A stretch of 64,000 bases of DNA from Berghia stephanieae (lineage: Eukaryota > Mollusca > Gastropoda > Nudibranchia > Aeolidiidae): the NCBI GenBank assembly GCA_034508935.3, contig CM067445.1:7963292-8027291 (forward strand), given 5' to 3'. Shown here piece after piece: positions 1 to 11,083 of the stretch. A program made the position numbers and the translations under genes. The number at the start of each line of letters is the position of its first letter. Position 1 is the stretch's first letter. The notes under the pieces are model-generated. The model saw only the letters and a program-made list of their open reading frames with translations, did no database searches and was not told the origin of the DNA.

Positions 1-452
1 ACACTTTCTGAATTTTTTTAATAGCACCTGCACCAAGTAGCCTAATTTAAATAATGTTTGTTAGATTTTATCTTTGCAAATTTAAATTTTATGTCCCCAT
101 TGTATCGTAAAACATAAATTATCAACAGTTTCTGAAATTAATAAAATGTCTGAATGTGTTTTATCAAACGTTGATAATCAATGTTTATGGTTTGAAAAAC
201 GAATAATAAATATTGTGAAATTAAAGTTATCTTTTAGTTTTTATTAAATTAGATGACGTCATCATCTGTTGGGGGGGGGGGGGGGGGTCAGGTCAATGAT
301 GACAAGTGATGACTTGGGGAGGGGGGGGGGGGTCTAAAAAGGGCAAATTTTTGATGACGTAATATGTGAACGCTCCCTTGGATAAAAATCACGCGACGTT
401 GACGTCACAACTCCATGGATTTGATCAACGTTTTCTTTTTCTCTCCTATTCC
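1..452. other. AT-rich intergenic stretch with G runs
   Basis: No gene seen. The stretch is AT-rich and holds two long G runs (about 271-287 and 321-332) beside a repeated short motif containing GATGAC. Nothing else is recognisable. Confidence 0.6.
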
Positions 453-463
453 AATTCATTGTT

Positions 464-973
464 CTGGGTGGGGTTCCTAACCTCCTATAGTGGGCAAGGA
501 GGTACATACTGTGTCTTCTAACCCTCTGTATTTGTTTCCCAACTTGCTTTCTGTCTTGGAATGAGATTACTTAGTTTTGTCCTGTCCTTGGCTGGGACGG
601 AAACAGTCGAATGTATAGTTATAATTTTGGGAGATGATATTTTTTTTATTTGTAAACCATCTCTTTTATGTACTGTTATTTTCTTAAATTTTAACATATG
701 ATTTGTAAACATTTGAGTGTATTCCTCTTAGTGGGATCTTGTGCTAGTGACTGGATGAGATATTTTGGTAATCTTAAGCTAAGTACACTGATAGTGTGCT
801 CTTGGAATCTACATCTGTCCCCTTTTTAAATTAATTCCCCTTTGTCTTACTTTTCTTGGGTGCTTTAATTGTATTTCTAGATCTTTTTACTATCCCATTT
901 TCTTCCTTTTTACTGGTGCTGAAATGACCTAAAGTGTTCCAAGCGCCATAAAACTCTTAAAAACAAAACAAAT
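464..973 (+). mobile_element. SINE-A copy (tRNA-derived SINE, tail at right)
   Basis: This copy of the commonest dispersed repeat in the window runs 5' to 3' on the plus strand. It begins with a GGGTGGGGTTCC-like head and ends in a degraded terminal hairpin followed by an A-rich (AAAAC)n tail. It is flanked by an 11-bp target duplication (AATTCATTGTT at 453-463 and 974-984), which shows insertion by retrotransposition. It is shortened at the 5' end compared with the copy near 62.7-63.25 kb. Confidence 0.8.
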
Positions 974-1032
974 AATTCATTGTTGATAAGGTTTCATTTT
1001 AATTTTTTGAATCAGCAACATCAAGAGTAAAG

Positions 1033-1233
1033 AGTCGGTCTATGTGGTCATGTGGTATGACACTCGCTTTCGGATCAGAAGGTCCTGGATTTGAGCCTCA
1101 ATTGAGTCCTTGGAAAAGGCTCTTTACTCACATTCTCTCACCTTGCTTGCAAATGAGTACCTGGTCGTTAACAGCGTTGTCTCTGTCGGAAAAAAATTGT
1201 AATATCGCTTAACAGGTGTCGTGTGTCTCGTTC
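1033..1233 (+). mobile_element. SINE-B copy (tRNA-head SINE), 3'-truncated
   Basis: The left end resembles a tRNA with an A-box-like GTGGTATGAC and a B-box-like segment at about 1082-1095. The body has a CTCTTTACTCACATTCTCTC block shared with the copies at 2905-3215, 17520-17665 and 52760-52983. The 3' tail is missing, replaced by part of a SINE-A. Confidence 0.7.
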
Positions 1234-1577
1234 TACTTTCTTTGAGATCACCTAAAAGTCTCATCCAGACATAATCACAGGTCCCCGCCAAAAGGAACAC
1301 ACTCAATTGTTTACAAATCATACATAAGTAAAAGGAAAGATAATACAGAACATACCAGAGAGATGATTTACAAGGAAAAAAATACCATCTCCCAAAACTA
1401 ACCATACATTTGACTGTTTCCATCCCAGCCAGGGCCAGGACAAAACCAAGTAATCTCATTCCAAGACAAAGACAGAGAGCATGCTGGAAAACAGATATAG
1501 GGGAATGGAAGACACAGTATCTACCTTCTTGCCCACTATGGGAGGTCAGGAACCCCACCCAGCTGGTTAAAAGACTT
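1234..1577 (-). mobile_element. SINE-A fragment (5' half only)
   Basis: Matches the 5' half of SINE-A in reverse orientation, from the 'GAGATCACCTAAAAGTC' block to the 'CCCCACCCAG' head. The 3' hairpin and tail are absent because it is joined directly to a SINE-B. Confidence 0.7.
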
Positions 1578-1654
1578 GACTTTTGATCAAAGGAAATAAT
1601 TGACACAACACAAAATATTCAACAAAAAGAAGAAAAAATACATGCTTCAGCGCG

Positions 1655-1822
1655 CCAGCGCTTGGCCATTCCATGAAGGAATATAATAATTAATTCAACA
1701 AACAAACAACTAATGTATGTCAACAGGAAAAATAAAAATGAAAGTGCCTGAAGTAGCGCTACAACTTGGACCTTCTGAGTCGCAATGCAAAGCATCAACT
1801 AAATCACTTGGCTTGCTCACTC
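1655..1822 (-). mobile_element. SINE-C copy, decayed
   Basis: Shares the blocks CATTCCATGAAGGAATATA, GTCAACAGGAA and AAGTGCCTGAAG with the better preserved tRNA-headed copy at 56.64-56.83 kb. The tRNA head at the right end is degraded. Confidence 0.6.
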
Positions 1823-2063
1823 AAAAAAATGATAAAAAGGGAAAGTATAAATAGCAAACGTGAGAACCGAAAAAAAGCTCACTGGTCCAGTTGTTGTTCC
1901 TTTTGGTCAAAGAGGAATTTCACGCTATGCTAGTGGTGGTTGGTATAGTCAAGCACACATAATACACACACTTAAAACGAATTGATGGAAATAACAAAGG
2001 CATGTCTGTGCCCGATTCTCTCCCCACTCCCTCCCTATTATTATAATTATTTCAATGAAATGT

Positions 2064-2503
2064 TTGTTTTTGTTTTTACGGCGCTTGCAACACATAAGGT
2101 CATATCAGCGCCAGGAAAATGGGATAGTAAAAAGTTCTAGAATTACAATTAAAGCACAAAAGAGTTTGAGATCACCTAAAAGTAAAAGTCTCATCCAGAC
2201 ACAAGCACAGATCCCACTAAGAGTAAGAGGAACACACTCAAATGTTTACAAATCATATGTAAAAATGAAAAGAGTAACAGTACATAACGCAGAGAGATGA
2301 TTTACAAGGAAAAAAATATCTCCCAAAACTATAACTATACATTCGACTGTTTCCCTCTCAGCCAAGGACTCCGACCAAAGTCAGGACAAAACCAAGCAAT
2401 CTCCTTCTAAGACAAAGACAGAAAGCAATTGGAAAACATAAGAGAGGATAGAAGACACGAAAGTACCTCCCTGCCCGCAACGGGAGGTAGAACTCCACCC
2501 AGT
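2064..2503 (-). mobile_element. SINE-A copy with target duplication
   Basis: The left end is the reverse complement of the SINE 3' tail (T-rich, then a CGGCGCTTGC hairpin) and the right end is the CCCACC head. A 13-bp target duplication (TTCAATGAAATGT) flanks it at 2051-2063 and 2504-2516. Confidence 0.85.
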
Positions 2504-2516
2504 TCAATGAAATGTA

Positions 2517-2904
2517 CACACCCCTGGTTACAATAAGTACAATAATAATAAATACATAAAAGCCATCAGGTATTATTTCTTTTGATCAGTTTTATTCTCA
2601 AATAAACACTTTATTTATAAAATGGATGATAAATAATTTATAAAACAGCAAATAAAAGTTTATCATTATGTCTTTAACACAGTACGTAATAAAATAAATC
2701 TGGAAATGCAATATAGGCAAAATATCAAAATTCCATTGATTAACATAGAAAATGTCTTTGTAACAAAATCACATTATATTATAACAATGACAAATAATTC
2801 TGTTTGAACAGCAATGATTTTATCATCATCAAATCAATACAGGCAAGATAGACAATATGTTCAATTGAATATTATGACTGACTATTTTACTTTCGACTTC
2901 GCTT
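2517..2904. other. AT-rich spacer
   Basis: No gene, RNA or clear repeat was recognised here. The sequence is strongly AT-rich. Confidence 0.5.
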
Positions 2905-3215
2905 GTGCGGCTATGTAGTCTTGTGGCATGACACTCGGCTTCGAATTGGAGGGTCCTGGTTCGAGCCTCGCTTGACCCATAATTGAGTCCTTGGAAAAGT
3001 CTCTTTACTCACATTCTCTCACCATACTCAGGTGTAAAATGAGTACCTGGCCTTTAACAGCGCTGTCTCTGGACAAAAAAAATATGTAATATTGCCTAAC
3101 AGGCGTCATGTCTCGTTCTACATGTTCCATGTAGCTGTTGGTCAGGAACACCTTGCAAAGCGCTTTGAGCATTTTTAGTGGAAATTGCGCTATATAAATG
3201 CTCTATTTTCATAAC
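2905..3215 (+). mobile_element. SINE-B, best copy (tRNA head and L2-type tail)
   Basis: Near full-length tRNA-derived SINE. A Pol III A-box-like segment lies near 2918-2932 and a B-box, GGTTCGAGCCT, at 2958-2968. The body follows, then a 3' end with GCAAAGCGCTTTGAGC and GCGCTATATAAATG. That ending is shared by many animal SINEs and the L2 group of LINEs, so an L2-like LINE is the likely enzyme source. It is not a tRNA gene: no acceptor-stem pairing is kept. Confidence 0.8.
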
Positions 3216-3444
3216 AAAATTGAATTATGGCTATTTTACTTTTTATTTAACATAACATAATTGAATTATAATGCGTTATAACCCTGCTGCATTATTCATA
3301 CAGTTCTTATTACTTCCAAGTCATTTCAAAGGAAAAGAGATAAATTATAGGATGGACAATTAATATTAAAGATCTGAAGTATAAGCTGTACTTACAAGTA
3401 TCATGACAGGGGTATCTGGGGGGGGGGGGGGGGGGGGGGGTTCA

Positions 3445-3840
3445 AGCAGAAATAGTGATAAGGGGAACTGGGAACAAATAGGGATCAGATGAAGATTCCA
3501 AGAGCATACCACCAATGTACTTAGTTTGAGATCACCTATAAGTCTCATCCAGACACAAGCACAAGATCCAACAAAGAGGAATACACTCAAATGCTTACAT
3601 TTCATTATACATTAAAAATAACAAATATAATAATACATAACAGAGATGTGATTTACAAGGAAAAATATATCTACCAAAACAATAACTTTGCATCTGACTG
3701 TTTCCCTCCCAGCCAGGGTCAGGTCAAAACCAAGTAATCTCATACCAAGACAAAGACAGAAAGCAAATTGGAAAACAGCTATAAGGCGATAGAGGACGCG
3801 GTAAGTACCTCCCTGCCCACTGTGGAGGTCGGGAACCCCA
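3445..3840 (-). mobile_element. SINE-A fragment after a G run
   Basis: Reverse-orientation SINE-A lacking its 3' tail. The left edge abuts a G run at about 3420-3440 where the tail should be, and the right edge ends in the GGAACCCC head just before an (AAT)n tract. Confidence 0.7.
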
Positions 3841-3841
3841 G

Positions 3842-3843
3842 AC

Positions 3844-3878
<35 letters not shown>

Positions 3879-3925
3879 ATAATAATAATTTAAATAATAA
3901 TAATAATGATGATGATGATAATGAT
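3842..3925. repeat. (AAT)n / (GAT)n microsatellite
   Basis: A run of ATA/AAT triplets passes into GAT triplets. It sits directly at the head of the SINE-A copy before it. Confidence 0.9.
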
Positions 3926-4072
3926 AATAATGGTAGTAGCAGTGGTAGTAGTTTTAATGATAATAATGGAAACAGAAGTAAATCTTACAAGGGCAATGAA
4001 TCCCACTAGTCGTGGATCTGTATCAAATATCATGTACAATGAAAGACAAGCCCTGACGACAGTACATCATAT

Positions 4073-4123
4073 CATATCATAGCATAGCATAGCATAGCAT
4101 ATCATATCATAGCATAGCATATA
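4073..4123. repeat. (CATAG/CATAT)n microsatellite
   Basis: Alternating CATAT and CATAG pentamers in tandem, about ten units. Confidence 0.9.
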
Positions 4124-4272
4124 GAATCATACATACATTTCATTGATAGATACAAATACATAAACGCCAGATTTGAAAATAAGGATTGGAAAATCCAGAA
4201 AACTAATTTTGAATACGGAATACAGTGGAGGTGGCTCAATGACACTCCTCTCTACCTTCATAATTTTTTATA

Positions 4273-4584
4273 ATGTATTTTGAACACATGAAGGAAAGAA
4301 GTCTACAAGGAAGTCTCGGGTTTGAGTTTGAGAGGCTTATTTTAATGGATCAATATTTGAAGAACGAATTTACTGGCCAAAATATAAAAGATGTGTTTGG
4401 TTTGGGGGTTTTTCCCCCCGAGTACTTTAGTGGTGAGTGGCCATCAAACAATTTGGGTTATCTGACCTACATAAACAACCTACATCGATTCACTGTTCAT
4501 TTCACAACAAAGATATTGACCCAAACTAAATCTAAACACAAGCAACACCAAACACGTTCTGAGATTTTAAAGAATAATAAATAG
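4273..4584 (+). CDS. Unrecognised 103-codon open frame
   Basis: An ATG-to-stop frame with a mixed, protein-like composition (for example VFGLGVFPPEYFSGEW) and a Lys/Gln-rich end. I do not recognise a family. There is no signal peptide or membrane segment. It lies about 0.5 kb upstream of the Tigger fragment and could be a chance frame, a relic exon or part of another mobile element. An AATAAATAG block containing the stop lies at its end. Confidence 0.25.
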   Translation: MYFEHMKERSLQGSLGFEFERLILMDQYLKNEFTGQNIKDVFGLGVFPPEYFSGEWPSNNLGYLTYINNLHRFTVHFTTKILTQTKSKHKQHQTRSEILKNNK

Positions 4585-5061
4585 GGTGGGGGGTGGGGGA
4601 GGAAAGAGCTCAAATTTTAAAAATATTTAAAGGAAAAAAATGCATACATGAGACCGGGATTAAATCTGCTCCAATATTTCCTGTTTTTTTATTTTTTTAT
4701 TGACATTTTCAGCATATTTTGTTATTTATGTTGACTTAAGATGAGATTAATTATTCAGCACGATGCCACAATTGTGAATCGGAATCATCCAATCAGATCA
4801 ATCACAGATATAATATTAGAATTATGTAAATAAACAGCCAGGGTTAAAGGTAATGAAAAAAAAATTCAAAAGCCTGGTAGAGTTTATAGAACAGACAAAA
4901 TAAAGTGAATCTCCTTAACTTTGATAAGGACAGGACCAAAACACAATTGTAAAATAAATGAAATAACTTAGGTTGTTTAGAACTGCATAACTGCCAACCT
5001 GTTACATCACTTGAGAGGGCGTTTTCGGGTAAATTAGTGAGATTGGCTAATAAGTAGGAGA

Positions 5062-6331
5062 TTGCGTATATATTTTCTTTCATGCAACATAATGGCCTTT
5101 AAAGGAATACACCCGACAGATATCTTCAATGCTGACGAGACTGGCCTGTTTTGGAGACTGTTGCCAAGTAAAACGATGGAATTCAAGGGGACAGCTTGCC
5201 ATGGTGGGAAGCTGTCAAAAGAGAGGATCACCGTTTTGCTAAGTGCCAACATGGATGGCAACGACAAGCAAAACCTCTTCATGATTGGAAAGTTCGAGAG
5301 GCCTAAAGGGGATACGGAACCTGCCTGTCACCTACCAAGCCAACAAGAATGACTGGATGAGCTCCTCTCTTTTGAGGGCTGGCTGCAGAACTTTGATAGG
5401 TCCATGGCTGTTCAAGGACGTCGCGTTGCATTGTTGGTAGACAATTGTGCTGCACACCCCAAAGTCGGAGGTTTGAAGGCGACGGAGCTGGTGTTCTTGC
5501 CACCAAATGTGACAGCAAAACTGCAGCCTTGTGACCAAGGGGTGACCCAGAACATGAAGATCTTCTACCGAGGACTGCTGCTGAAGAAGCTGTTGGGCCA
5601 CATTGACAGTGGGCATGCGTTCAACTCTTTCCACCAATCTCTGCCTGATGCTTTGTTAATACAACGGACAGCTTGGGGTAAAGTTGAGCCTACCACGATC
5701 ATCAACTGTTTCAGGAGGGCTGGCTTTGTTCAACTTGAGGTCCCGCTCGCTAATGACAGGGAGGTATCTATGGACATAGAGCAGCTGCTATCTCGTCTAC
5801 ATGCGGAAAACATGACCCGGCTCAGGATGTGTTTATTTATGATGAGGTGATTTCCACAGACCCCAGCAGTGTGATGACAGATGGACCAGACGATGATCTC
5901 TGCATAGATCAGCCTCTTGTCACCTATCCCGTTGTTTAGGACAGCTTGCAGATGCTCTCGTATGACATGCAGAGAGGTTGAAGTGGAGAGATTTCAAATG
6001 TCATTGCCGAGTTAGACGCCCTTGAGACTCATCATCATGGCCAGATGGTGCAGCAGAAAATTTCCCATTTCTTCAGGAGGAAGAGATATCATTTATCAAC
6101 GGCCCTTTTCAGGGCCATCCTTAACAACAGCCTTTTCAGGGCCATCCTTTAACAACGGCCCTTTTCAAGGCCATTTTACAACGGCCCTTTTCAGGGTCAT
6201 ATTTATTCAAGATTGGCTTGCTTTGTTCACACGCATTTTTGCTCATTTGGTTACACTCCAGTTAACTTGATTTTCGGTTGTGTCGATTTTTTTTCAGTTC
6301 CTCTGGGCACTGTCTTATCCGGAGTCTACTG
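5062..6331 (+). mobile_element. Tigger/pogo (Tc1-mariner superfamily) transposon, 5'-truncated and decayed
   Basis: The DDE_1-type catalytic core is recognisable. NADETG (first Asp) is encoded near 5130, LVDNCAAHP (second Asp) near 5437 and QPCDQGV (third Asp) near 5525, so all three acidic residues survive. The N-terminal CENPB-like DNA-binding part is missing. Frame changes lie near 5318-5400 and about 5815, and stops at about 5936 and 5976, so the gene is dead. The C-terminus reads ...QQKISHFFRRK (6051-6083), a PIP-box (Q-x-x-I-x-x-F-F) as known for Drosophila pogo transposase. The right end shows a typical Tigger terminal repeat (reverse complement begins CAGTAGACTCCGGATAAG) ending at 6331 before a TA. 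The left terminal repeat was not found. Confidence 0.85.
6101..6198 (+). promoter_or_regulatory. Four tandem histone-mRNA-like 3' stem-loops
   Basis: Hairpin copies start at 6101, 6129, 6157 and 6183. The first is GGCCCTTTTCAGGGCC, a 6-bp stem with a TTTC loop, preceded by CAAC and followed by ATCC. This fits the metazoan replication-dependent histone stem-loop. Copy 2 lacks one C, copy 3 has one mismatch and copy 4 ends GGGTC. No histone coding sequence is nearby; the array directly follows the Tigger C-terminus. Binding by stem-loop binding protein is an inference from the match. Confidence 0.6.
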
Positions 6332-6577
6332 TATTAAGAAAAAGCTATTTTATTTGCAAAACAAGTTGAAAATATAAATGGGATGTTTTATTTTTATTTA
6401 TTAAAGATGTGTTTAAAAATCTAAAACAGACGTGAGTTAAGACAGTGTTGTTATGGAATTGGAGTAAGGTTAGAGTAAGAGAGCAGAATTAAAACTTTCT
6501 CTAGAAATTAAAAATATAGTTTTTAATTTAACTGACGTGAATTTTAAGAAATGGAGTGGGTACAGTTCAGTGACTGG

Positions 6578-8535
6578 TTTTGTTTTGTTTGTTTTTAGGT
6601 ATTTAACGGCGCTTTCGACACTATTTAGGTCATTTAAGCGCCCGTTTCTGTCTTTCATCAATCTTTTATCGGCCCCGAGGGCCACAGCTGATCAAAACGT
6701 GTACTGTTGTAATAAAATCTTTATAAAATCATAATAGTTACATGTTTGTTAAGTAAAAATATCTATTTACAATTTCTGCAGGAGTTCACATTCCTGCAGA
6801 TACTTTAAAATTGTAAGCGGATCGACCGACTGGAACAGAGACTTCAAGTCTCTGTTATCATAATGTTGTGACCTTATCTGTTCTAATTCTGTACATTCAA
6901 TTAAAATGTGTTGAACTGTCAGGTCACAGTTACATCTTCTGCAGAGGGGTTTTTCATCCCTCTCCAGAAGGAAACGGTGAGTGAGGGCAGTATGTCCGAT
7001 CCGGAGTCGAGTTATTTTTACCTCGTCTCTTCTTTTTAGCCCCGAGTTGGGTCTGGGGCCGAGGTCACTTTTAATTTGTTTTAATTTGTTATGTACATCT
7101 CGACTCCAGGATCGTTCCCATTCCTTTCGGACATGTTTTTTATATTGATCTTTAAATCCGCGTGTGGGATTTTACTGCCCTCTTGTAATTCTTGGCTCAC
7201 CGCCTCTTTTGCCAGTCGATCCGCTTCTTCGTTCCCCTGGATACCCACATGACTAGGTACCCAGAGAAAACAAACTTTCTTTTTCTTAATAAATAATTTA
7301 TTTGCACCTTCCAAGATACTTATGAGTCTTGGATCGGTGCAATAAAAATTTGAGATCCCCTTAAGTACGGACAGCGAGTCAGACAAGATCAAGAATTTAT
7401 TTTTATTCGATCTCTCAGCCAAACGGAGAGCATTTAGGATTGCTCTCGATTCCGCTGTAAAGATCGAAACATTTCTATCCAGGCGAAGTGATCCTGTGCC
7501 TTCCGATGAGTGATAGGCACATCCTACTGCATCTGCGCTCTTTGAACCATCCGTAAATATGTGAGTATGGTTTTTGTATGTTTGTAATATTGCTTTTAGT
7601 GTCTGTTTGTAAATATGTGGGTCTGTTTGTGATTTTTCCAGTTTTGTTAGGTCCAAATTTATGTTTGGTCTATGTATGGACCATGGTGGTGTCTTTGCCT
7701 GGACGTATGGATGTATCCTATCTAGACTGATGTTCATGTCTGCGATGTCTTTTTTTATTCTGCAACCTAATGGTGGTGTCATTTTTGGGTGCTTACGAAA
7801 TTTTTCTTCTAGTGTCCTATCCGTGTAGTGTACATGTTTGTGTGCTGGGTTGTCGTGCAGCGATGTGACCTTAGTAACATACTGGAGAGCCAGTTTTTTC
7901 CTCCTGAGATGGAGAGGTGGCTCATCTGCCTCAGCATAAAGGCTTGCCACTGGAGAAGTGCGGAAATCCCCGAGTGCCAAGCGCAGTCCCTGATGATGAA
8001 TTGGGTCCAGCATGCCTAAGTAGGATGGTTTTGCAGAGCCGTATACAAAAGATGCGTAGTCCAGTTTTGATCGAATAAGGGTTCGGTATATCTTTAGAAG
8101 AGTGTTTGTGTCCGAACCCCATTCCATGCTCGACAGAACTCTCATTATTCTCATTGCTTTCATGCATCGCAGTCTGAGATCTTTGATATGGGCGAGGAAA
8201 TTTAGTTTCCTATCAAAGATCAAACCCAGGAATCGGGCTTCGTCCTTTACCTCAATTCTGGAATTGTTGAGATAAAGGTCAGGCTGTCTAATGCAGGTGC
8301 GTTTTCGGCAGAAGTGGACAGCTACTGTTTTTGATGGGGAGAAGGAGAAACCATTGAGATTTGCCCACTCCGACAGTTTGTTTAGTTGGAGTTGTAACTG
8401 TCTCTCAATGGTGTCCATACTCGATTTACTTCGATAGCATACAAGAAAGTCATCAACATATAAGGAACAGTCAACATTCTGTCTCATTGCATTCACTATT
8501 GAGTTTATTTTAATCTCAAACAGAATGGGAGACAG
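6578..8535 (-). mobile_element. LINE copy 1 (I/Nimb-like, RT + RNase H), 5'-truncated
   Basis: The minus-strand frame 8496-7081 encodes the end of a reverse transcriptase (YVDDFLVC, then FLGLIFDRKL) and an RNase H domain. The RNase H acidic residues are visible in IFTDGS, FTAESRAIL and LSDSLSVL, with WVPSHVGIQGNEEADRLA at its end. One T lost in a homopolymer near 7135 truncates the frame. Past it, a CxxC...HILIEC knuckle is readable. RNase H after RT is typical of the I group of LINEs. The 3' UTR ends in a hairpin (6608-6642) and an (A)nC tail. A 14-bp target duplication (AGTTCAGTGACTGG) flanks it at 6564-6577 and 8536-8549, so this is a genuine, fairly recent insertion. Confidence 0.9.
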
Positions 8536-8712
8536 AGTTCAGTGACTGGGGTAAAAAGTTTAGAAAGTAGGAGTGGTGAGTATTAGATAATACAGTAAGT
8601 AAATTTAGCATCAATCCTTGATTCTTTAACTTTAAAATGTAACTTACCACTGACAGAGCCAATGGCCTTTGAGTTAGATTTAGTTTAAATCTATGAGAAT
8701 TTATGTCTTCTA

Positions 8713-9960
8713 CTTTCTCTCCCACAGACTTCATGGAGCTAATAAACGAAGCTGAAATCAATCAATATGTCAGTGACACCTTTGCAGAGGACAATTTTCC
8801 ACATGTTCGCAATGGCCACATCATTTATCTTTTGGAGTCTCGTGGCCTCAGGAAAAAAGACATTGCTGACATGACATGACAGCTCCCTTTGAAAACCTTC
8901 AAGAGCTCGAGACCTTGAGCGTCTTTTGAATAAATTTAAGAAGTTTGTTTTGTTTTTGTTTTTAAGGGTTTTACGGCGCTTGCAACACATTAAGGTCATA
9001 TCAGCGCCAGTAAAAAGGAAGAAAATGGGATAGTAAAAAGTTCTAGAATTACAATTAAAGAAACCAAGAGAAAGTAAGACAAAGGGGGAACTAGGAACAA
9101 ATAGGGATCAGATGTAGATTCCAAGAGTATACCACCAATGTACTTAGTTTGAGATCACCTATACGTCTCATCCGGACACAAGCACAAAATCCAACAAGGA
9201 GGAATACACTCAAATGCCTACATTTTACATTAAAAATAATAAATATAATAATGCATAACAGAGAGATGATTTACAAGGAAAAAAATATCATCTCCCAAAA
9301 AAATATCTATGCATTTGACTGTTTCCCTCCCAGCTAGGACTCCGGCCAGGGCCAAGACAAAACCAAGTAATCTCATTCCAAGACAAAGACAGAAAGCATG
9401 TTGGAAAATAGATATAAGGGGATAGAAGACACAGTATGTACCTCCCTGCCAACAATGGGAGGTAGGAACCCCACTCCCCAAAATTTAAGAAGTTAAGACG
9501 GACAAATTTGACCAGACCTCGGTGTCGTGAAAACCTAAAGACATTTCTCCATGCACCATTCGTTATTGATTGTTCAGCAGAAGTGTTAAATCAAATGATC
9601 AACCTTCTGAAGAGAGTTCACCACACCATACTAAGAGTTCACATTCAGGCACATCCTCAGATCACCTACAACTATCTCCCCTGTCACTCAGAAATGACTG
9701 TAAGAAATGTGAAACATCCAGAAATCCCTTGAAGAATTTGTGTCTAAAATTAAATCTGTCAAAGGTACATTGACTGAAGTTAAAAGAAATAAATTTCAAA
9801 GTCAAGCAAATTAATCAGATGAAGAAGAGAAAAACAATTCAGTTAGAGACAAAAGGAGAATTAAGGGGCTCGCGGGTCGATGTTTCGGTGAAAAATCTCA
9901 TTCCGACAACATCGAAATTATCTCCAAAAATGCCAAAATCTAAATGTTTATGCTACTGAG
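8713..9960 (+). pseudogene. Unrecognised exon-like segment, split by a SINE
   Basis: After a good splice acceptor (TTTCTCTCCCACAG, ending 8712) an open stretch reads FMELINEAEINQYVSD and HIIYLLESRGLRKKDIADM, reminiscent of a small helical or SAP-like fold but not assignable. A SINE-A then interrupts it (8946-9480). After the SINE the sequence looks coding again (Ser-rich, then Lys/Arg-rich, with several frame changes) and leads into the Mutator-like block at 9961. It may be the N-terminal part of that transposase or of a neighbour. Confidence 0.35.
8946..9480 (-). mobile_element. SINE-A copy with 14-bp target duplication
   Basis: Well-preserved copy: T-rich tail complement, hairpin with stem GGCGCT (8975-8980) and AGCGCC (9003-9008), body, and head at the right. 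The target duplication AAATTTAAGAAGTT occurs at 8932-8945 and 9481-9494. It lies inside the exon-like segment 8713-9960. Confidence 0.9.
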
Positions 9961-10800
9961 CAAACTAGTGATTCCGGAGTTCAGGTGGTTGGAGTGTCCT
10001 ACGATGGCACCTGGCACAAAAGGGACACTCATCTCATTACGGTGTTGGGGTTGCTATAGACATTGATAGTGGACTAGTTTTAGATACCCATTCAGTATCT
10101 AATTATTGTGTTGGTTGTTTGCGTGCCCCGTCTCGTGATTCAGCAGACTTTCCTCAGTGGCAAACAAACCACAAGCCCTTATGTAATAAGAATTTTGGGG
10201 GTTCTTCGAATGCTATGGAGGCAGAGGTGGCCCGTGTGATATTCTCTAGATCTGTGAAGGATCGTGGACTGATTTATGGGACAATGTTGTGTGATGGTGA
10301 CAGTAAGGCCCTAAACAAAGTGAATGATTTAGAAATCTATGATATCACTGTGAGGAAAGAAGACTGTGTTAACCACATTGCAAAAATAATTTTTAATCAA
10401 TTGGAACAATTAAAGAAGGACAATGAGAAAAAACTGAATAGAAAATTGACTGCTAGCAAAATAAAAAAAAATTACACTTACCCCACAAATCTGAGAAAGA
10501 ATGCGCCGGATGTGGAGAAAATGCAGCTCGGTGTTATTGGTGGATTTCTGCACATGAGCACGGACCGGGCACCAAACCATCATCTTTGTAAGGATGGGGA
10601 GAATTCGTGGTGCAAGTTCAAAAATGTCATCGCGAGAGGAAAAGCTCTGCCTCCACATCAAACAACGTTGACTACTGAGGTTGGAACATTGGCTTAACCT
10701 ACCATACGTAGATTGACAGACCCGGATTTGTTGAAACGGTGTGCGAAGATGACTACGCAAAACCCTAATGAAAGTTTCAATTCAACTATCTGAAAGCGCT
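9961..10800 (+). pseudogene. M1: Mutator-like transposase fragment
   Basis: The landmarks of the family Pfam calls 'Mutator-like transposase' appear in order. VSYDGTWHKRG comes first, then a VLD...SNYCVGC segment, FGGSSNAMEAEVARVIFSRSV, LCDGDSKAL, KEDCVNHIAK, a Lys-rich helix, DVEKMQ...FLHMSTD, and HHLCKDGENSWCKF. These read together from about 9980 to 10697, with a frame change near 10025 and a broken RLTDPDLLKRC-like end to about 10790. The family is a DDE-type DNA transposase. The C-terminal third is lost. X family fragments follow from 11.2 kb. Confidence 0.75.
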
Positions 10801-11083
10801 GTCTAAAGACTAACTTTGCTCACCTCCCAAACATTGAGTGAGACTGCAGTTGCCTTGAGCGTTATTTCTTTTAACGTGGGACGAACGCCTCGGTTCGACA
10901 TGGGGAGTTGTGAGCAATGTGCATTATCTTTTATCTTTGTTTGTTCTGCAGGTTAATTGTTGGTTTAATTAATGTGGTTAATTTCAATTCAAATAGTACA
11001 GAATAGCATGATAGAGTCAATTCAGGTGAAAGTATATTTCATTCATTTCAATCGAAGTACTTTTTTTGTTTTCAGAGTCAGAC
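10801..11083. other. Spacer between M1 and X
   Basis: AT-rich and without a gene. The right part (about 10940-11083) recurs at about 11580-11780 with one insertion, so it belongs to the repeated 5' region of the X element. Confidence 0.5.

Noticed and set aside
254-261. TGACGTCA palindrome, a possible CRE site
   Set aside because: A single 8-bp match with no gene or promoter nearby.
6101-6198. Histone gene 3' end
   Set aside because: No histone coding sequence precedes the hairpins; the reading frame before them is Tigger, so they are listed as histone-like only.
7828-8019. Plus-strand open frames across the LINE copies
   Set aside because: Shadows of the RT/RNase H frame on the minus strand; they repeat identically in both LINE copies.
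9230-9481. Open frame reading GSGVPTSHCWQGGTYCVFYP, repeated at several places (for example near 1500, 3800 and 55100)
   Set aside because: It lies in every SINE-A copy and is a by-product of the repeat; copies differ by frame changes and have no shared start.
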